64,000 bases of DNA, from NCBI GenBank assembly GCA_963920635.1, contig OY987304.1:39014365-39078364 (forward strand). Reading direction: 5' to 3'. Under the pieces are notes generated by a model. The model was not told the origin of the DNA. It did not search any database and saw only the letters and a program-made list of their open reading frames with translations. Below are positions 10,931 through 20,928 of this stretch, piece after piece. The position numbers and the translations under genes are program-made. Each line of letters opens with the position of its first letter. Positions within the stretch are counted from its first letter, which is position 1. The stretch comes from Pseudeuparius sepicola. Lineage: Eukaryota > Arthropoda > Insecta > Coleoptera > Anthribidae.

Positions 10931-11170
10931 TTACGCTACATCCATGGCCAGAGTTTCCAGCATTCTGCTCTTGCCCAACTCCTTCTTGAGTCCTCTGCGG
11001 TAAGCTCTCCTTATCTGTAGAATTACCATTACCACTACAGCTATCGTTATTACGTACATTAAAATATGTAAATCAAGTGGCACATTCACTGCTTTCTCCT
11101 GCACAATAAAATTTGAGTTTACCACCCCAGTGTCGGTAACCTTGGCTTCCTTCGATACCGTTTTACCCAT
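10931..11170 (-). CDS. Leader ORF: small acylated-type membrane protein
   Basis: A 79-residue ORF between the primer site and gag, starting ATG at 11170. The N-terminus is MGKTVSKE: Gly2 and Ser6 fit the N-myristoylation consensus. Residues about 34-53 (LHILMYVITIAVVVMVILQI) form one hydrophobic membrane segment, followed at once by a basic stretch (RRAYRRGLKKELGK). The prediction is a membrane-anchored peptide with a basic face. It is not Gag, which starts at 10586. I do not recognise a named family and assign no function. Its position as the first ORF of the genomic RNA and its intact frame, while gag is broken, make it notable. Confidence 0.65.
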   Translation of the reverse strand: MGKTVSKEAKVTDTGVVNSNFIVQEKAVNVPLDLHILMYVITIAVVVMVILQIRRAYRRGLKKELGKSRMLETLAMDVA

Positions 11171-11211
11171 GATGCCTCATTTCAGTGATCCATTAACAGC
11201 ATCCATTACCA

Positions 11212-11290
11212 TTGGCAGGGTTGGCAGGGTTTCGCAGGGCTGGCAGGGTTGGCAGGGTTTCGCAGGGCTGGCACGGTTGGCAGGGTCGCC
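11212..11290. repeat. 28-29-bp tandem repeats next to primer site
   Basis: The unit is TTGGCAGGGTTGGCAGGG plus TTTCGCAGGGC, present about 2.7 times at 11212-11240, 11241-11268 and a shorter third copy to 11290. It is itself built from a 9-mer. The array runs up to and into the tRNA primer-binding site. Confidence 0.85.
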
Positions 11291-11291
11291 A
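11274..11291 (-). other. tRNA primer-binding site
   Basis: Directly abutting the 5' LTR, the element strand reads TGGCGACCCTGCC. TGG at the LTR edge is the usual complement of a tRNA 3' CCA. TGGCGACC resembles the arginine-tRNA-type site I recall for mdg1/412 elements. The exact tRNA is an inference. Confidence 0.65.
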
Positions 11292-11500
11292 TGTAGCTAT
11301 TGATTGGTTGGTTGTCGAATAATCACTCCATATTTCCCAAATTACTCTCGTATATTCTTATATGTGTACATGTTGACTGATATAACTATAATGCTACATA
11401 TGCCTAGCTAATAAGCCCGATGACCCCAATATGATGGGTCAGCAGTATTTAAGTATACACTATTCTACTTACTTACAAATCATAACAAACTACTGCTACA
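11292..11500 (-). repeat. 5' LTR of gypsy element
   Basis: 209 bp, matching 5183-5391 base for base as far as I can read. It starts TG and ends CA on the element strand, and is followed by CCGT, the second copy of the target duplication. Confidence 0.95.
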
Positions 11501-11702
11501 CCGTGGTTGGCCATTGTCAAATGTCATTTTGTGTTGCCAACACAAATTTCGCTTTTCCCCTAGAATGCACTCTAAATCTCCTAAAATGCACACAATATGG
11601 CGGCTTTCTGGGCGGGCGCGGGCGCCAGTGCCCTTTACCGGATGGCTAAAAATTGTTGGAGGGACTAGGTCCCACTGGCAGTCCAGTTTATTTTACGAGG
11701 GC

Positions 11703-12688
11703 CGTTCTGATATGTCACAGCGATTGTCACACCATGAATTGTTTTTCATATCTAACTTGATAACTTTCTTAGAAAGGCACTATACAGTGCGGTGGGTTTA
11801 TTGAAAAACCCATAATTTGTTTAAAGTTTAATTCAAAGTAAAATATAGTAGTGATAGCACATCGTAAACAATATCTGTTATCGGTCGATGCTTCCAGTAG
11901 TTTTCTTGAGCATTTACGCAAATCATGTTAAATATAATTTTTCTTACTACTGACAATTTCATATATAAACTACCACACCAGAAGAAATACCCTGCCTTCT
12001 CTGTGGCAGTGGGCACAAAAAAATGTTTTCTGTCAGCGAATAGATAGTTACAAATTTGATTAAGTCTCTCAAAATCACATAAAATTGGCGCGATTCTTAA
12101 ATGTGTTGTCTTTTGTCAAGTTTGAAAACTTTCAAAATTTTGGACACAGATGATTTCAGCCAGCTAAAAAGTATTTTTCTTAGCCGATTATTTTTTCAAA
12201 AAAGGAAAACTTTCCGATATAAAAAAAAACATCTCTATACAAAAAGAACACAGTTAAACATAAGTTATATGCAATTTAATTATGTTTAAAATAAACGCTT
12301 TGCAAAAATCTGAATATCATTTTGCAGTTCACGGCTAGCGCAGAGAACCCACCCCCTCTACACGTTCAACGAAAGAAGAAAAGCCGTTGGGAATAAAAAA
12401 TAATTATCTACTTTATAGACTCATTTGAAAAGTAATAAATAATAATGACTTAGGTGTCATTACTTGATTAATTATAAATTAATTCATCTTTTTTCCCATT
12501 TGAATGTGGAAATTGTGTACCTTGTTGATTAAAATATACATTTTACGAGAAGCCAATGTCTATTTATCCTTTTCCTGTCTCACCGCCTACTTGCACAAGA
12601 TAATGAACTTATCTAATAAGGTTAATAAACTTTTTTAACGGCATTTTTTTATACTTTGTGTTTACTACGTTCACAGTACGTAATCAAA
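11703..12688. other. Upstream region of neprilysin gene, no gene seen
   Basis: AT-rich 5' flank. No open frame with family signal and no paired repeats are evident. The core promoter of the neprilysin gene should lie near its end but no clear TATA box can be singled out. Confidence 0.45.
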
Positions 12689-12806
12689 ATGACTCCCAAA
12701 ACTACAGTTATTTTGCTTTGGTGCATAAGTTTTACTAGAGTTTTTGGAGAAATGCCTTTCTTTCTTAAAGAAGATATATGTTATTCACCAAACTGTGGCG
12801 AAATCA
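12689..12806 (+). CDS. Neprilysin exon 1 (signal peptide)
   Basis: ATG at 12689 is preceded by CAAA, a good insect start context. It encodes MTPKTTVILLWCISFTRVFG then the mature N-terminus with Cys-x4-Cys. It ends in phase 1 at ATCA|GTAAGT. No other in-frame ATG gives a signal peptide. Confidence 0.85.
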
Positions 12807-15800
12807 GTAAGTAGTTTTCTTTACAAGGTGAGCCTGTACCTGCATAAAAAAATCACTACAAAGCAGCAGCAGTCTGATTGAATGAAATTATATTTTATTT
12901 TACTTGTATAGTGAACTACTATTAGTATTTTATCCTTAAAGCATGAAAAAATATAATTTTCAAGCAAAGAATTGCCGTTTTCTCCACCAAATAAAAGAAC
13001 TCGGAACAACATTGTTTGCACAAGTTAAAACTCACTCTGTAAAATATACTTAAATATACAGGGAGATTCATGTATAACCTACCTTAATATTTTCACGACG
13101 AAAATAGATTATTTAGTTTTGCAAAAAGCGATTGATAAGACTCGGCAATGTCATCCTTTGAGAAACCAACTTGAATTTTTCCAAAACAAGCTTCAGATGG
13201 AGCTGTGATCAAAAAAAGTTTTTCGTTGACAGGAAATTTGAACAGTAGTAAATCTCCCCTACCTTTTTAATTTTATAAAATTTTTGGTTCTATAAATAAA
13301 TTTCTGAAACCAACCTTGTGCTGCGCAATCAAAAAATTTGAAAAAAAAAATTGAAAATTTCAACTTAAAAGCTTCAAAAGATGTTATTGCTGGACCCTAT
13401 TCATTGCTTTTTGTACAATTTGTTGCACAGGTATACAGTGCGTCCCACGACAAGTGGAAAGTGGCATAAAAGGTGAAAAATTTCTGAGTTGGAACTTTGA
13501 CCAATTGAGATCCAACCCTGTTTGTTTAAAAAGTAATTCCTAACATATTTTCACTTACGAAGAATCAAGGTAGTCTTGGCAGTAGCGATTTATTTACAGT
13601 TTTATTTCTACTGAATGGATAAGTAGGTAATTTAAGTTAACGAAACGGCTATGATGTAATATCCAGCCTAGTACGCATATGAAATGGAAATCAACAAATC
13701 ACAGTTAAGCCTTCTCCGGCATATATTATGTTGACGTGTTGGAAAATCAAGCAACTCTTGAATTTAATTTATTCTGAAACATCAGAATTTTCACTGTTGA
13801 AACAAGCTATTACACAGAAAAATACACACACAAAATACACAAATACACACAAAAAATACACTGTTCATCCTGAATGGAATGGAAGTGGAAAACTAAAGGC
13901 TTTCGTATTTTCTCTCAAATTTAACATTTGCTGTTATTGAAAAATCCCATTCTGTATATGATATCAAAAGTTTTGTTGAGAAAATTTGTTAAAAAGTAAA
14001 AATTCTGGTGGAATATAAAATTATAAATTTGAAAAAAAAATAATTGATAATCCAAGTGGACAGTTAATTTTCATATTTGGTGTCAAGACCACGTAGATTT
14101 CTTCAAAACTGAAAAATATGCTAGAAATCACTTTTTAATCATTTAAGCCTGACCTGAAATAATAATGGTCATATTTTAACTCAAATATTATTTTTCTTTC
14201 ATACCTGTTTTTCACTTATCTTCGGACATCCTGTACTTATTCATCTTATATTAATATGTATTTCAGCTAAAAATATGCAAAACTCACTTAACCATACTGT
14301 TAACACATGCGACGATTTTTACCAATATTCCTGTGGCAGTTTTTCGTTAAATGCCAACAAGCCGCCATTCGAGGCATTTTGGAATCATTTTTTATCGACG
14401 TCCTATAAACTAAACAAGAAAATCGAAAGTATCCTAGAAAACACCAACATCGTGGCTTTAAAGAAGCCGAAAATGTTTTACCAGGCATGTATGAACATGC
14501 ACGAAAACGAACACCAATATTTGTCGCACCTGAAAATGTTGATAGACTATTTCAAGGGTTGGCCAATAGCATATGGTAGTTGGAATTTTATGGAATACGA
14601 TTGGCTCGAGGAGATTGTGCAAATTACCAAGATCGTTGGGATACATCCAGTGCTGAAGTTTCATGTGAATGTTGACTACAAGGACACAACCAAATATTCG
14701 TTATATGTAAGATAAGTGTATGCTATGAAAATACATAGCGATATAAACATATTAAGTTTGTTTATGGCCAATATATGAGAGAAATACAATAGATAAAGGA
14801 TAATGGTTTAAAAAAAAATTCCAGCTGTTTTTTTTAGTGGATATAATAATATTATTATTAGACAATGACCGAGCCACTTTCATTCTGTCGCTGACATCCA
14901 ATGTTGACTTCATTTATCCCTTATGACACTGCCACACATTGGTTGCGTTCAATGCGCTCCCAAATCTGTAATCGCTGCCAGTGCTTTACGTCAAGGTGCA
15001 TTGAACGGGCAGAAATGACAGCGCTAGCCATTTCATTTTTGCTAGATTTTCTTGGTAGCGGACTTATCATGTTTGTATCCTTTTTTATCATTCCTGCTCT
15101 CTGTTATTGTGAAACGCTTAACCTCGAAATTCTTGTTGGGGTATCTTAATTTTGTTTATTTTTCCAAAAAAGAATAATTATTCACACAATAAATAAATAA
15201 AAAATGGAAGGTTGGGAAATTGTAAGAAACAATTGTAGAAAAGTGGTTATAACCATAGAAGAATATACTCCGGAGTATATTCTTCTATGTTATAACTGCT
15301 TCTTGTATCACCGTGTGCAGTTATTTATTATTTATTGGTCGTTAAAATGATAAAATATAGACACAGAAAATCAAGTTATTTTAAAAACGAAAATAGAAAA
15401 TTCCGAAAAAATCTGATGAAAGACAACAAGTTATAAATTGGTCGTTCAACATACCACGACAGCGATTATAGCGCTGTCAAAGGTTGACAGATAGCGCTAC
15501 CTAGCAATTACAAAAATTCGGCCTGCATTGAACGCAACCATTGGCTAACTTGGCTCTCAATAAACAAGGGAAACATGTTTTCTTATAGTATGAATATAAA
15601 TTGCGCAAAACATTTACTAGGCAAATGAAATGGTTGAAAAGCAAATTATGTTTTTAGATAGAGCCTGGTGTTTTGATATTCCCACAACACATCTTACTGA
15701 ATCCAAAGCATTTTAAAGCAGAACTGAATGCCTACAAAACGTGGATATACAAAACTGTCAAATTTCTATATCCGAACCTTATCACGTTTGATTTAGAACA

Positions 15801-18800
15801 AGAAGTAACAAATATCGTAGAGTTTGAAATGAAACTAGCTAGACTAATGTCTGGAAGAAGCAGAATTGAGAAAATATCCGTGGAAAAGTTGTCTCATAGA
15901 TTCGGGAAATACTTTTTAACCGGATTTAATCTATTATTTGATAACAGAAAAATGAATCTTAACCCTAGTGATACGGTAAATATAAAAAATTATGGATACT
16001 TTAGAAATTTAATGGGATTTCTTAAGACCATAGAACAGAAGGACATAGGTACTGAATACATACTAGATTTGCTAAGTATTAACACAGTTATTTATTACAG
16101 CAAATTACTTAATCTGGAGTGTAATTAAGGAATTGTCCCGAGAAACATCGACCCACCTCCAAAATCTGAATTTTTTAGTAAACAAAGCCGTCCTATCATT
16201 ATCAACAGATCTACCAAAACACGTTGAGTGCACAAATAAAGTGACGAGCTATTTTGGATTAGCGATTGTCCCAAAGTTTATCGACAAATATTTCGACAAA
16301 AGCATTCTAAAAGATACCCGCATTATGGTAGAAAATATTAAAGATTCGTTTATCGCTTTACTTGAAGAGACTGAATGGTTAAGTTTAGGAACTAAAGATT
16401 TAGCTATAGGAAAAGTTACCAATATGAAGACTTTGATTGGCTATCCAGAATGGGTTGAAGATAAAAGAATGATAGAGGAATACTATGAAAAGGTATTTTA
16501 CCAAAATAGGTCCGGCAAAATTAAAGCTACATTTGTCGTCAATTTTAGCTGAATATTAGTGATGACCACTTATTGAATGTGCTGATGGCAAAAAGCTTTA
16601 AGATAGAACAAAATTTATCACACATGAATAAAACTGTAAAATCTGTCGTTTGGCCAACAAATCCATTTGACGTGAATTCTTATTACAGTGTACTTCAAAA
16701 TGCAATATGTAAGTACAGTTTTCTACGAATTTTTAACACTGGTAGTAAATATTACTTAAGATGGTAGATAGAATTAAACAAAAAATTTTCGGTCATGATC
16801 TTCTCAAAGACAGCTTCACGTTTTGTTTGCTTTTTTCCCCAAGTAATTCATGCTTAATATGTAACATATATTTTATTTATCCCATTTCCCTACAGATTCA
16901 CAATATCGCATTTATTTAATATGGGTCTGAGTCGATATGCCACATACGGTGCCTTTTTTCAAGAAATTAAATAATTTAGTTTTGCCTCGTATTCCTGTGC
17001 GCAAAATGATTGCGTACATATTTGTATTTTTTTTAAGAGATGTCTGAAAATAACATGTTTTCACATCTATTTTCGTGCCGTGTTTACACTGACACCACCT
17101 GACTTTTCTGGTAGCCCTTACTGACTACTGGTCCAGGTTAGGGAAAACTTTTAGCGAACCCCTTCTTAACACCCAACCCAAATTGAAATTGATATCTTGT
17201 TTTAGTTGTACCACTGGGAATTTTACAGTCACCATTTTATTATCAAAATGGCCCAAAGTAAGTAGTAAAAGTTAGCAATTTAAGAACTTTTTATATTTAG
17301 TACTTATACACCTATCATATCAAGGAATATCTGTGACAAGTTAAAATAATTCTTTCAATACAGGGCCTTCTACAGTAAGTTTGACAGATTTTATTGATCT
17401 AGTGTTAAAATGAAAGTCTATAATCGATTTTGTGAATTTGATTGTTCCTGTTTTATTGGCCTTTATAGAAAAAAAAAATAATGCAAAAATATTAAACCAT
17501 GATTTAAAAAGAGGGTAAAAACAAATGACCTTGCAAAATGAACATGTTTAAAGCTATGTGAATCTATTATAGTTTCTTCAATTATGGAGCTCTAGGCAGC
17601 CTAATCGGTCATGAAATATCGCATTCCCTGGATGCCACTGGTCGCCAGGCCAACAAGCACGGTATAATTTCAAAATGGTGGCCGCAAATTGACATTTCTA
17701 ATTACCAGTCGAAGGCGAAATGCTTTGAAAGTAAGTTCGACGCGAAAAGTATTTTGGCTGTGGGAGAAAATATTGCTGACAGTGTTGGCTTGAAAATAAG
17801 TTTTAAGGCATATGAAAAATTGGAAGAAAATACTTTGAGTTTCGAAGACAAGAGGAGGGAGTTGTTTTTTATAAGTTACGCACAGGTAAAGTTATTTGAT
17901 TTAGCATATTATAACTGTAAATAATATATGCTGCAGTTTTTGCGAGAAACTGATTTCTGGTAAGTCTATCCAAGTTACAGCGGCAGTAGATATAAACAAA
18001 GTCACATGACCGCATTGCGATCTATTACCAGGGTCTGACTAATATGAGAGTCCCAGTGGCTTATAATTCTGAACTAATTCTTTTAGAAGTTCTAAAAATT
18101 GTGTTTTTACCTTTCGTGGATCTTTATAAATTTCCTTAAATTAACTAGCAAAATAAATTTACAGAATATACTGCTCGCGATCCGATCTAAAATATGCAGG
18201 AAACTCGCCTGAGGGAAGAGCCGGCCCTGCATTCTGCTCGCCACGTAAACACTTGACATTCTATGACGGCCAGACCAATGGTCACGTGGAGGCCAATGTT
18301 TTGATCCACTGCCTCTGTAACTTGGATAGACTTTAGGATAAATGGATCTTTGGTCTGACAACTGAGAAACGACATGCCTCAATATGATTTTATTGGTGAG
18401 ACACTTCTACCTGCTTAGCCTGCCATGAAGTCAGTCTGGAATCCCAACTGGTTCTGAACTTATAAAAGTCTGTGATTGGCTCCAAGAAATTCTAAAATTC
18501 AAACTGACCAATGATAATGACAGTTACTAGTTCAGAACTCATTTGGAATTGCTCACATAGATTATAAGTAGATATTAGGCCCATTCCAACTGAAATCGCA
18601 AGCCAGTCTGTCAATCTAATTGGTTGAATTTAAATTATCTGGCTGTTTCTGACTTGTTGCTTGATTGGCTCTGACATGTCGGGAACTGTCTGTTGGTTGG
18701 AACAAACCCGTTATTTGAAGATCATAGATAAAAAAATAAAAGAACATTGCAATGTCCTGTTTTAGATCTGGTGCGAAATATCTGACCAAATCGATGTGTT

Positions 18801-18927
18801 TAGTGATGAACACACATTGGTGCAAAGTCGAGTGAATAAAACTGTGTTAAACAACAAAGAATTTAACAAAATATTTCGCTGCAACATAAGCACATCTGAT
18901 CAAAATTATTGTAATTTGTGGTACTAA
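12689..18927 (+). CDS. Secreted neprilysin-like M13 metalloprotease
   Basis: Eight exons: 12689-12806, 14267-14706, 15658-16048, 16101-16492, 16549-16708, 17206-17257, 17573-17885, 18766-18927. They total 2028 nt (675 residues) and every GT-AG junction keeps phase. Residues 1-20 are a signal peptide (hydrophobic VILLWCISF), with no separate membrane anchor, so the enzyme is probably secreted. The M13 N-terminal domain begins at CDDFYQYSCG. The active site has H531-E532-x-x-H535 (HEISH), third zinc ligand E583 with D587 in ENIAD, substrate-binding VNSYY (usually NAFY), and H638 and R644 with the same six-residue spacing as in human NEP. It ends CNLWY, extending the family CxxW end by one residue. 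M13 enzymes cleave short peptides. Two introns are only 52 and 56 nt. Human NEP is about 750 residues; the shorter length fits loss of the anchor. Confidence 0.93.
14267..14706 (+). CDS. Neprilysin exon 2
   Basis: Acceptor TATTTCAG; exon phase 1 to 0; donor TAT|GTAAGA. It holds the conserved M13 start motif NTCDDFYQYSCGSF, with Cys residues that pair across the fold in the family. Confidence 0.92.
14939..15540. mobile_element. MITE in neprilysin intron 2
   Basis: TTGGTTGCGTTCAATGC at 14939-14955 is mirrored by GCATTGAACGCAACCA at 15525-15540, a 16-bp terminal inverted repeat. The element is about 600 bp, has no coding capacity and holds a long palindrome at its centre. Confidence 0.65.
15241..15301. 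repeat. Near-perfect 60-bp palindrome
   Basis: The inner 36 bp (15254-15289) are a perfect palindrome with no loop, centred at 15271/15272 on CTCC/GGAG. Outside it the GTTATAAC arms continue the symmetry with few mismatches to 15241 and 15301. It could form a cruciform. Confidence 0.9.
15658..16048 (+). CDS. Neprilysin exon 3
   Basis: Acceptor TTTTTAG; starts IEPGVLIFP in phase 0, matching the family segment after the first domain strand. It ends at 16048 in phase 1. Reading past 16048 gives 26 more codons then a stop; splicing there instead restores the family spacing to the NYLIW motif. Confidence 0.88.
16101..16492 (+). CDS. Neprilysin exon 4
   Basis: After the 52-nt intron (16049-16100, ending TTATTACAG) the frame reads ANYLIWSVIKEL, a hallmark M13 segment, and later TKVTSYFGLAI and IGYPEWV. 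Donor AAG|GTATTT, phase 0. Confidence 0.88.
16549..16708 (+). CDS. Neprilysin exon 5
   Basis: Follows a 56-nt intron (16493-16548). Reads LNISDDHLLNVLMAKSF and then DVNSYYSVLQNAI, the substrate-binding N-A/S-F/Y-Y strand. Ends ATAT|GTAAGT in phase 1. Confidence 0.88.
17206..17257 (+). CDS. Neprilysin exon 6 (52-nt exon)
   Basis: A small exon between TTGTTTTAG and AAA|GTAAGT. In phase 1-in, phase 2-out it encodes VPLGILQSPFYYQNGP, matching the family PAGILQPPFF loop. It is easy to miss in gene prediction. Confidence 0.9.
17573..17885 (+). CDS. Neprilysin exon 7 (zinc site)
   Basis: Encodes FFNYGALGSLIGHEISHSLD with both zinc histidines and the catalytic Glu, then VGENIADSVGL with the third ligand. 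Donor CAG|GTAAAG, phase 0. Confidence 0.94.
17958..18336. repeat. Inverted repeat pair in neprilysin intron 7
   Basis: AAGTCTATCCAAGTTACAG starts near 17962 on the plus strand. The same sequence followed by a similar tail occurs on the minus strand at about 18336-18283. The shared part is about 45-50 bp. It may be a foldback element or two inserted copies of one repeat. Confidence 0.6.
18766..18927 (+). CDS. Neprilysin exon 8 (C-terminus)
   Basis: Acceptor CCTGTTTTAG. Starts IWCE, the usual (V/I)WC after FAQ, contains DEHTLVQSR with the transition-state His and the substrate Arg, then KIFRC and the terminal CNLWY before TAA. Confidence 0.92.
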   Translation: MWCEISDQIDVFSDEHTLVQSRVNKTVLNNKEFNKIFRCNISTSDQNYCNLWY

Positions 18928-18932
18928 ATAAA
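18927..18932 (+). other. Polyadenylation signal of neprilysin gene
   Basis: AATAAA begins at the last base of the TAA stop codon, so the 3' UTR would be very short if this signal is used. Confidence 0.5.
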
Positions 18933-19477
18933 AATGTCTTTCTTACCCTACTAGTTTTTTCTTATATTGAAATCCAGACAAGTAGAACAATGACTTCTTA
19001 CTAATCGACTTGACAATTAATCATTGGTAAAATGTCACAATATGATATGAAACAAATTTAAGTAAATGCACTAGTAACTTTGAATCGATAATTACAAAAA
19101 AGTATAAATAAGACTTCTTACTATTTGAAACTTGACAATCACAGTTTATTATAAGGGAGAGGGACAGTATCGTTTATATACATAATGGTATTTTAATGTC
19201 ATGGTATTTTAGTGTTAGGTTTTTACTACAAAAGAAAAGATATTCTCAAAGACGACAGACAATTATCGGTAAAGCTGTATGGCACCTATCTATCAGTGAG
19301 CAAACTATTTCAAATATAATAATAAATCCTTGGCTCAATTAATATAATAATAAAAGTCTGGGGCAGGTCTGGGATGGCGTTAGTCATATAGAGGGACTTT
19401 CAGATCAAAGAGAATACTTACTGTTCCATGTCTACATTTATAAATGTGTAATTTATGTAAAATTAAATTTATTTGAC
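18933..19477. other. Intergenic, no gene seen
   Basis: AT-rich with no supported feature. Confidence 0.5.
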
Positions 19478-19617
19478 TACAGTTTGTTCAGCGAGTGTTC
19501 GGCCCTACGTCACAACTCCCGTCCTTGTCTGGCTCGATGGATACCGGTTGTATATTCACGAGTCAGACAAGGACGGGAGTTGTGACGTAGGGCCGAACAT
19601 TCGCTGAACAAACTGTA
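19478..19617. mobile_element. Tiny TA-flanked hairpin MITE
   Basis: TA-CAGTTTGTTCAGCGAGTG at the left and CATTCGCTGAACAAACTG-TA at the right. The two ~57-nt arms are almost perfectly complementary around a loop of about 25 nt. CAGT ends flanked by TA fit a Tc1/mariner-type MITE. The hairpin also has the size of a small-RNA precursor. Confidence 0.75.
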
Positions 19618-20325
19618 GCTCTGAATTTCTCTCAATGCCAAGGTTTCGTTTGTCTTCTTTTAAGAAATCACCTTGATATTCAACTGTTTCAAATTGTATA
19701 ACAGTTTACCCTCCGATTTAAAGAACATTACAAATTATGCAAAATTCAAGAGTAGCGTTTTCGATATCTAGTACAAAATTGTTTTTATAGCGTTAATGAT
19801 GATTTACCCTAATTTATTTTTGTGTTCATATACTATTAGTTAGAAAATCTTTTATGTTTCTATGTAACTTGCCATGTGGACTTACTGTCTGTATTTTGGT
19901 TAATAAAGCTCTACTCTAAGATAGTGCCAGGCTTTGAGTAGTGCGACATTACAGTTCATTTACCTTGAAGTCTGTAGAGAGCAACGCCGGCCATGGAGTG
20001 ATCAGTGGCGAACTATTGGTCAATCAGTTGTAAACTCTGTAGGTGCTCCATGATGAATACAGGGACAAGGAACGCGGTCAGTTATGTCATTCGCAACTTT
20101 GTTAATGATGACTTTTATAATTTACTTAATCGATGATTATTTAATTATAAATTGTAAAGCTCAGAGCTCAGATACGGAGCAATTCAGCTATACCGTTTAC
20201 ACTTACTCCTTAAAATAAACATACTATTAGACTAGATCTACCGAACACATGGAATGGGTGGTTTTGAGATGTTGCTGTTATTTCCTATTAATTTGTTTTT
20301 AGTGTTTTAGTGCCTATAGTGGCTA
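19618..20325. other. Intergenic, no gene seen
   Basis: No supported feature in about 700 bp. Confidence 0.45.
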
Positions 20326-20327
20326 TA

Positions 20328-20682
20328 CAGGGTGTTTCATAATTGAATGTTTATCCTAAAGGGTGATAATCCTTGAATAATTTTAAGAACGAACATGTTA
20401 TTACAACTGCTTTATTTCTGAGGTACAGGGTGTTGAAATTTAACAAAAAAAAAACAGTTTTCCCCCATATCTCTAAAACTCTAAAAATTTCACAATTTGT
20501 GGTAACCAAAGCATCTAGGCAAGATTTATAATTTTATGGAAAACTGATTGTTTTGTTAAATTTCAACACCCTGTATCTCAGAAACAAAGTGGTTACGGAC
20601 CTATGTTCATACAAAAAAATTAAAATCATCCAAGGATAATCACCCTTTAAGATCAGCATTCAATTATGAAATACTTACCCTG
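20328..20682. mobile_element. TA-target MITE, CAGGGTG end
   Basis: Left end TA-CAGGGTGTTTCATAATTG; right end the reverse complement of CAGGGTAAGTATTTCATAAT followed by TA. The arms also share AAAGGGTGAT. About 355 bp, no ORF. Confidence 0.75.
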
Positions 20683-20928
20683 TATAGTATAGTATCATAT
20701 CATTTTTTGTAAAATATCAATGCCACTCTCCCTTAAAAATGAAAGCATATACTGCTGATAATTTCTCCCAGAACTCTAATTTTGATAATAATTTTCCAGT
20801 GCAAGTCACAGTTGTTGACTATGGCATCTGAAATACTTATCGTAAACTATATAAAATAAGTTTTTAACAAGAAACAGTGTAAAGTTCACAGAAAAATTGC
20901 TATGTGGTTGTTCAGTTCGTTGGCTACA

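Larger units (their letters stand above)
5183..11500 (-). mobile_element. Ty3/gypsy LTR retrotransposon
   Basis: A full-length element on the minus strand: 5' LTR (11292-11500), tRNA primer site, repeat-rich leader, small leader ORF (10931-11170), gag, protease, RT-RNase H-integrase, polypurine tract, 3' LTR (5183-5391). CCGT occurs at 5179-5182 and 11501-11504, a 4-bp target duplication. The domain order (protease, RT, RNase H, integrase) is that of Ty3/gypsy. There is no envelope ORF: only 320 noncoding bases lie between the pol stop and the polypurine tract. The two 209-bp LTRs read as identical, so the insertion is recent, yet gag is split over three frames, gag has an in-frame TAG (9502-9504) and a TAA (9005-9007) separates protease from RT. 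The arginine-tRNA-like primer site suggests the mdg1/412 lineage (inference). Confidence 0.95.
5043..11702. mobile_element. MITE interrupted by the gypsy element
   Basis: A 17-bp inverted repeat GCCCTCGTAAAATAAAC at 5043-5059 is matched by its reverse complement at 11686-11702. The 8-mer CTGATATG occurs just outside both ends (5032-5039 and 11707-11714), a possible target duplication separated from the repeats by 3-4 bp. Removing the gypsy insertion (5183-11500 plus one CCGT) leaves about 340 bp, a normal MITE size. The superfamily is not clear. Confidence 0.5.

Noticed and set aside
16049..16136. Frameshift making the neprilysin a pseudogene
   Set aside because: A 52-nt GT-AG intron restores phase and the conserved ANYLIW motif with exact family spacing.
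17937..17960. Possible micro-exon FLRETDFW after neprilysin exon 7
   Set aside because: It has an acceptor, but exon 8 at 18766 follows exon 7 in phase with the conserved YAQ-IWCE junction and the catalytic His/Arg, leaving no room for it.
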